A stretch of 64,000 nucleotides of DNA. It comes from Myxococcus stipitatus (GTDB lineage Bacteria; Myxococcota; Myxococcia; Myxococcales; Myxococcaceae). Position 1 is the first letter of the stretch, and every line of letters begins with the position of its first letter. The stretch spans positions 1-64,000 of the forward strand of contig NZ_CP147913.1 of assembly GCF_037414475.1 (NCBI RefSeq), given 5' to 3'. A program made the translations under genes and the position numbers. Shown here one piece after another: positions 60,500 to 64,000 of this stretch. Below the pieces are notes generated by a model. That model searched no databases. It saw only the letters and a list, made by a program, of their open reading frames with translations, and was not told the DNA's origin.

Positions 60500-61360
60500 C
60501 TAGCGGACCATCAGGCGAATCTTCTCGCTGCAGATGAAATACTCGTCCCCGTCTTCAATCTTGCGGCGCTTGATTCGCTGCTTGTTGAACCAGGTGCCGT
60601 TGGACGAACCCAGGTCCTCGATGATCCAGTCATGGCCTTCCTGCGCGATGACCGCATGCTCACGGGAGACCTTGCCCGAATTGATGACGAAGTCGCAGTG
60701 CTTGCCGCGCCCGATGACGAAGCGCTCCTTGATGATGCGCTCCTGCTCTCCCGACTCGGTCACCAGGTAGAGGGCGGCGCCCTCCTCCTCGGCGAGCTCG
60801 TCGGCGGGCTCCTCCTCCTCGGGCTCCGCGGGCTCGTCCTCGAGCCCCGGCTCGTCGTCCTGCTCGGGCAGCGGCTCCTCGTCCTCCACCATCTCGTCGT
60901 TGGGAGGAGGCGGCTCGTTCTTGCCCTTGATGAGGCGCTCGAGCTCCGCGGCGGTCTCCAGGACACGCTCGGCCACCTCGCGGCGCACCGGGTCATTGTC
61001 CAGGCCGTTGGCGGACGAGCGCTCGTCCGGTGCGGAGGCCCGGGCACTGGGGCGAAGCTGGGGAGGCGGCTCCGCCTTGGGGGGCGGCGGCGCCGGAGAG
61101 AGCACGGGGGGCGGGGCCGCACGGGAAGGCCCGGCGGACACGGCGGCGGGACGCACGGGCGCGGCCGCCGCGGGGGACGCGTGTGCGTCCTCTCGCGACC
61201 GCGCTTCGATGAACCCGTTGAGACGCGCGAACATGAAGAGCGCTTGGTTGATCAGCGCGTCGCGGTCCGAGCCCATCTGCTGGGCCATGTCTTCGTACGT
61301 CTCCCACAGGTGGTCGGCGATGCCGACCTTGCGGGCGGGGCGGGAGTTCTGATCGATCAT
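60500..61360 (-). CDS. FHA-domain protein with a helical N-terminus
   Basis: 286 residues, no signal peptide or membrane segment, so probably cytoplasmic. The N-terminus (about 1-55: GIADHLWETYEDMAQQMGSDRDALINQALF) looks like a short helical, ribbon-helix-helix-like unit. A Pro/Ala linker (62-105), a charged helix and a very acidic stretch (about 155-195) follow. The C-terminal FHA domain (about 200-286) has FVIGRGKHCDFVI, VSREHA and GSSNGTWFNKQRI, so it should bind phosphothreonine. It is the third FHA protein in this 7-kb cluster. Its exact partner is unknown. Confidence 0.85.
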   Translation of the reverse strand: MIDQNSRPARKVGIADHLWETYEDMAQQMGSDRDALINQALFMFARLNGFIEARSREDAHASPAAAAPVRPAAVSAGPSRAAPPPVLSPAPPPPKAEPPPQLRPSARASAPDERSSANGLDNDPVRREVAERVLETAAELERLIKGKNEPPPPNDEMVEDEEPLPEQDDEPGLEDEPAEPEEEEPADELAEEEGAALYLVTESGEQERIIKERFVIGRGKHCDFVINSGKVSREHAVIAQEGHDWIIEDLGSSNGTWFNKQRIKRRKIEDGDEYFICSEKIRLMVR

Positions 61361-61423
61361 CGGTCCTGGCTCGAACGGTACTGGATGACCCGGACTCTAA
61401 CAGACACCCCAGGCCACGCCCAA

Positions 61424-63604
61424 TTACTCGAACGCCCTGAGGTACTTGGAGTTGAGGGCGTTGGACTCGATGTACGGCAAGTTCAGCTGTAGGATTCCGT
61501 CCGCGGAGGGATAGACGACGTACGCCAGCCCCGCCCCTCCCGCGAGGGAAGCCGTCACGGTGCCCGGGAGCGTGTAGAACACCAGCCCCGTCTGCGTCGT
61601 GGTGCTGATTCCGAAGAAGTAGTTGAGCACGCCCGTCCCCACGGTCACCAGCAGGCTCTGCCCTCGCGTCAGGGCCCCCTTGCCCTCGACCCGGAGGACC
61701 AGGGGTGGCGGCGGCGACGGATAGAGCGGCACCGTCACGTCGCTCGAGGTCTGGCAGGCGGCCGCGGAGCCCGCGAGCGTCGTGGTCTCCAGGAAGTCGG
61801 GCGGATGGAAGTAGTACGACGTCGGAATCTCGTACCCGCCCTGGACCGTCTCGGCGTCACGAGTCAGCAGGTTGCCCGCCCCATCCGTCAACAAGAAGGG
61901 CTGGCTGCCCGAGGCCAACACGGAGAACTGCGGCAGATCCGCGCAGCCACCGGGAATCGCCGTCGTCGTCTCCAGCACGACCCTCCCCGCCGTGGCGGCC
62001 GGACGCACCGCGGACACGACCAGGTCCGTCGTGCAGACGGTGCTGGCGCTGACCAGTTCGATGAGATCCCCCACCCGCACCTGCTTGTTGACGTCCGCCG
62101 ACTGGGGGACTTCGAAGAGCGTGGGCGTGCTGAGGTCTCGCGTCACGTTGAACATGCCAGGGAAGACGCCCTGATAGATGAACCGGAAGGTCCCGCCGGG
62201 GACCGACCCTTCGATCAAGGCCGTCCGGGTGACCTTGGGGCCCGTCGGATTCGCCGGGTCACACGGATACACCGTCGTCTGGGAGACATTGACGAGCGAG
62301 GCGGCGCCCTCGACGGCGATATCGGCGGTGTCCGTCGCGTCGCGCACCACCACGTTCACGAAGGGCTTGCGCGTGTCGAGGTCGAACTCGCGCCGGTCAT
62401 TGCCGGAGAAGAAGGTGATGGTGCCCGTCGACGAGGGCATGATGGCCAGCAACGGCACGATGGCCGGATTGCTCACCCCTCGGGGCTGCAAGCCATCCTT
62501 GTCCACGAGGCTGAAGTTCACGGAGGCGTTGGGAATCAACGTCAACCCCGTGGGAATGCCCGCCGTCGGGCGGATGGGGAGCATGGTCGCGCCACTCAGG
62601 TCCGTGGCCGTCTGGCCCGTCGCGGTGTCCACCGCGAGCACCCCCGTGCATGCCTCCGCGCCACCACACGCCAGCTCATCCTTGAGCCCGAAGACGAACT
62701 GCCCCGCGACCATCTCCTGGAGTTCGTTCACGTTCGGGGTGCCCGGGTCATCCGCCCGGATCGTAACCCGCGGATGGGACACGACGAAGCGCACCGGGGT
62801 GTTGCCGAACCCCGCGGACAGGTCACGCGTCGCGGTGGTGGGCGTCTTGCAATCGACGTTCGCCGTCGGCTCCGTGTCCGTCACCAGGAGCGTGCGCCCC
62901 GTGAGCGCCGTGGCCTGCCGCGTGGCCACCACGAGCTGATTGTTCGGGAGCACCGCCATCGACTGGACGGACTCGCCCGGCAACAGGCAGAACAAGGTCA
63001 CCGGTGCTGGGACGACCTCACCCGCATCGAGCGCTTCGGGCCCTGGAATGGGCTGGCGCACGACCCGCGCCCCACCCGTGTCCTCGCCAAAGGGCGCATC
63101 CGGGTCCTGGATGGCGAAGTAGAGCACGCTGGGCCCCGGGGCCGCGCCCTCGGGGACCTCCGCGGGCGAGCGGGCCGCGAAGGCCGTCACGAGGCTGGGC
63201 GCCGTGAACTGGTGCACCTGCACCAACCTCGAGGGGTCCGCCGCCACCACCGAAACCCCCGCGCTCCCCGCGCTGCGCGCGTAGACGTAAGGGCCGGGCA
63301 ACGCCGAGCCGTCCGCCTTGTAACCCGTGTCCCGGGCCAACGCGTCCGGCCGGTCCAGCACGGGGATGGCCAGGGTCTGGAGCGGGTTGGGCGCGGGGAT
63401 GAAGTGCCGGTTGTCCGGGTCCCGCGCATCCAACACCTGGAGCTCGTCCCGGTCCGACGACGTGACGAAGACCAGCCCCCCCACGTAGGTCACGTCATAC
63501 GTGCCCGAGAGGCCCGCGAACCCTCGGCGTTCCTCGTTGGAGTCCGAGCACCCGGCCACCAGGCCGGCACATGCGAAGAACACAGGAAGGATGCCGCGCT
63601 TCAC
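61424..63604 (-). CDS. Large lipoprotein, function unknown
   Basis: 726 residues. The start chosen is GTG 63604, which overlaps the upstream TGA by four bases (GTGA) and has AGGAG about ten bases before it. From there the protein begins MKRGILPVFFACAGLVAGC, a clear lipoprotein signal with lipidated Cys19. An upstream start at 63622 gives a poorer signal. The body is beta-rich, with segments like YDVTYVGGLVFVTSSDRDELQVLDARDPDN typical of beta-propeller repeats, and several cysteines. It is coupled to another propeller-like gene upstream. No known enzyme motif is visible. It probably resides on the outer membrane or periplasmic face. Confidence 0.82.
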   Translation of the reverse strand: MKRGILPVFFACAGLVAGCSDSNEERRGFAGLSGTYDVTYVGGLVFVTSSDRDELQVLDARDPDNRHFIPAPNPLQTLAIPVLDRPDALARDTGYKADGSALPGPYVYARSAGSAGVSVVAADPSRLVQVHQFTAPSLVTAFAARSPAEVPEGAAPGPSVLYFAIQDPDAPFGEDTGGARVVRQPIPGPEALDAGEVVPAPVTLFCLLPGESVQSMAVLPNNQLVVATRQATALTGRTLLVTDTEPTANVDCKTPTTATRDLSAGFGNTPVRFVVSHPRVTIRADDPGTPNVNELQEMVAGQFVFGLKDELACGGAEACTGVLAVDTATGQTATDLSGATMLPIRPTAGIPTGLTLIPNASVNFSLVDKDGLQPRGVSNPAIVPLLAIMPSSTGTITFFSGNDRREFDLDTRKPFVNVVVRDATDTADIAVEGAASLVNVSQTTVYPCDPANPTGPKVTRTALIEGSVPGGTFRFIYQGVFPGMFNVTRDLSTPTLFEVPQSADVNKQVRVGDLIELVSASTVCTTDLVVSAVRPAATAGRVVLETTTAIPGGCADLPQFSVLASGSQPFLLTDGAGNLLTRDAETVQGGYEIPTSYYFHPPDFLETTTLAGSAAACQTSSDVTVPLYPSPPPPLVLRVEGKGALTRGQSLLVTVGTGVLNYFFGISTTTQTGLVFYTLPGTVTASLAGGAGLAYVVYPSADGILQLNLPYIESNALNSKYLRAFE

Positions 63605-64000
63605 GGGGAGGACTCCTGACACACGCTGGTTCCCTGGCGGCTGTCGCGCAGTTGCTGCGCGCCGAGCAGGGCGACCCGCCGCGCGTCCTGCGGCTGGTCG
63701 AGGTTGGGGATATCAATCACGGCGACACGGCCATCGCCGAAGGTCGTGGTGAACAGGCGCGCCGAGTTCCCCCGGATGTCCACCGCCAACCCGAAGGGCT
63801 GGCTGGGCTGCGCCGGGTCCTGGTTGCCCACCAGCACCTGGGCGACGAGCTGCCCCACCTCCTCGTCGTAGATGGAGACCGCTTCGTCGCCACTGCCCGT
63901 CACCGCCACCAGGTTGCCCCGGTTCGAGCCGCGCGGGATGATCTTCAGCTCGCTGGCACCCTCGGGGAGCGACAGCGCCGCCGCCACCCGCAGCACCGGC
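63601..64000 (-). CDS. End of a beta-propeller-like protein (5' partial)
   Basis: The frame is open to the right window edge, so the gene starts outside the window; the GTG at 63996 is probably internal. The visible 133 residues carry propeller-like repeats: RGNLVAVTGSGDEAVSIYDEEVGQLVAQV and GNSARLFTTTFGDGRVAVIDI, similar to YVTN/NHL-type surface proteins. The stop TGA overlaps the GTG of the lipoprotein gene by four bases, so both are probably made together. Function is unknown. Confidence 0.72.
   Translation of the reverse strand, partial: PVLRVAAALSLPEGASELKIIPRGSNRGNLVAVTGSGDEAVSIYDEEVGQLVAQVLVGNQDPAQPSQPFGLAVDIRGNSARLFTTTFGDGRVAVIDIPNLDQPQDARRVALLGAQQLRDSRQGTSVCQESSP

Noticed and set aside
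61805..63619. Plus-strand frame of 604 codons opposite the lipoprotein gene
   Set aside because: Arg/His/Gly-rich shadow sequence; the minus strand has a lipoprotein signal, a coupled start and balanced composition.

Overview
The window looks like a myxobacterial chromosome (Myxococcota, Myxococcus/Corallococcus/Cystobacter-like). The basis is high GC, a giant single-gene NRPS, several FHA-domain proteins including an FHA-CpaF fusion beside a CpaC-type secretin, and lipoproteins typical of this group. No database search was possible, so the taxon is an inference.

Left two thirds (3-43721, + strand): one NRPS gene of more than 14,500 codons, cut at its 5' end by the window edge. I read 13 C-A-T modules, one epimerisation domain (module 1) and a C-terminal thioesterase-like domain. 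Ten-residue A-domain codes read by eye suggest: D-Ser, Gly, Ser, Val, Val, Val, Ser, aromatic-like, unassigned, aromatic-like, Pro-like, basic (Lys/Orn-like), Pro-like. Much of the gene arose by internal duplication. Modules 4-6 are near-identical tandem copies of about 3.19 kb. The A domains of 1/3/7, of 8/10 and of 11/13 form further families. The terminal thioesterase has lost all three catalytic-triad positions (Gly, Glu and Ala where Ser, Asp and His are expected), so peptide release is unexplained. This is the most interesting observation in the window.

43726-44842: a hairpin after the NRPS, then mbtH (A-domain partner) with its own strong RBS and a possible promoter, then a bidirectional terminator and a convergent LuxR-type response regulator. 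A noncoding stretch of about 520 bp follows.

45366-51128: housekeeping or poorly known genes. They are an RDD membrane protein with a SpoIIM/DUF95 protein (coupled pair), a zinc-ribbon J-domain protein (convergent, 67-bp overlap), and a HEAT-like protein, DivIVA-like protein, YggU/DUF167 and membrane-anchored HExxH peptidase on one strand. A small helical protein of unknown role ends the stretch.

51426-64000 (all - strand): polA with a degenerate proofreading domain, then a partial Tad/type IVb-like secretion set. That set comprises a double-FHA membrane protein, an FHA-CpaF ATPase, a CpaC/RcpA secretin, a prepilin peptidase and a further FHA protein. No pilin, TadB/TadC or CpaB is seen. At the right edge are a large lipoprotein and the end of a probable beta-propeller protein, translationally coupled. 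No tRNA, rRNA, CRISPR or mobile element was recognised.
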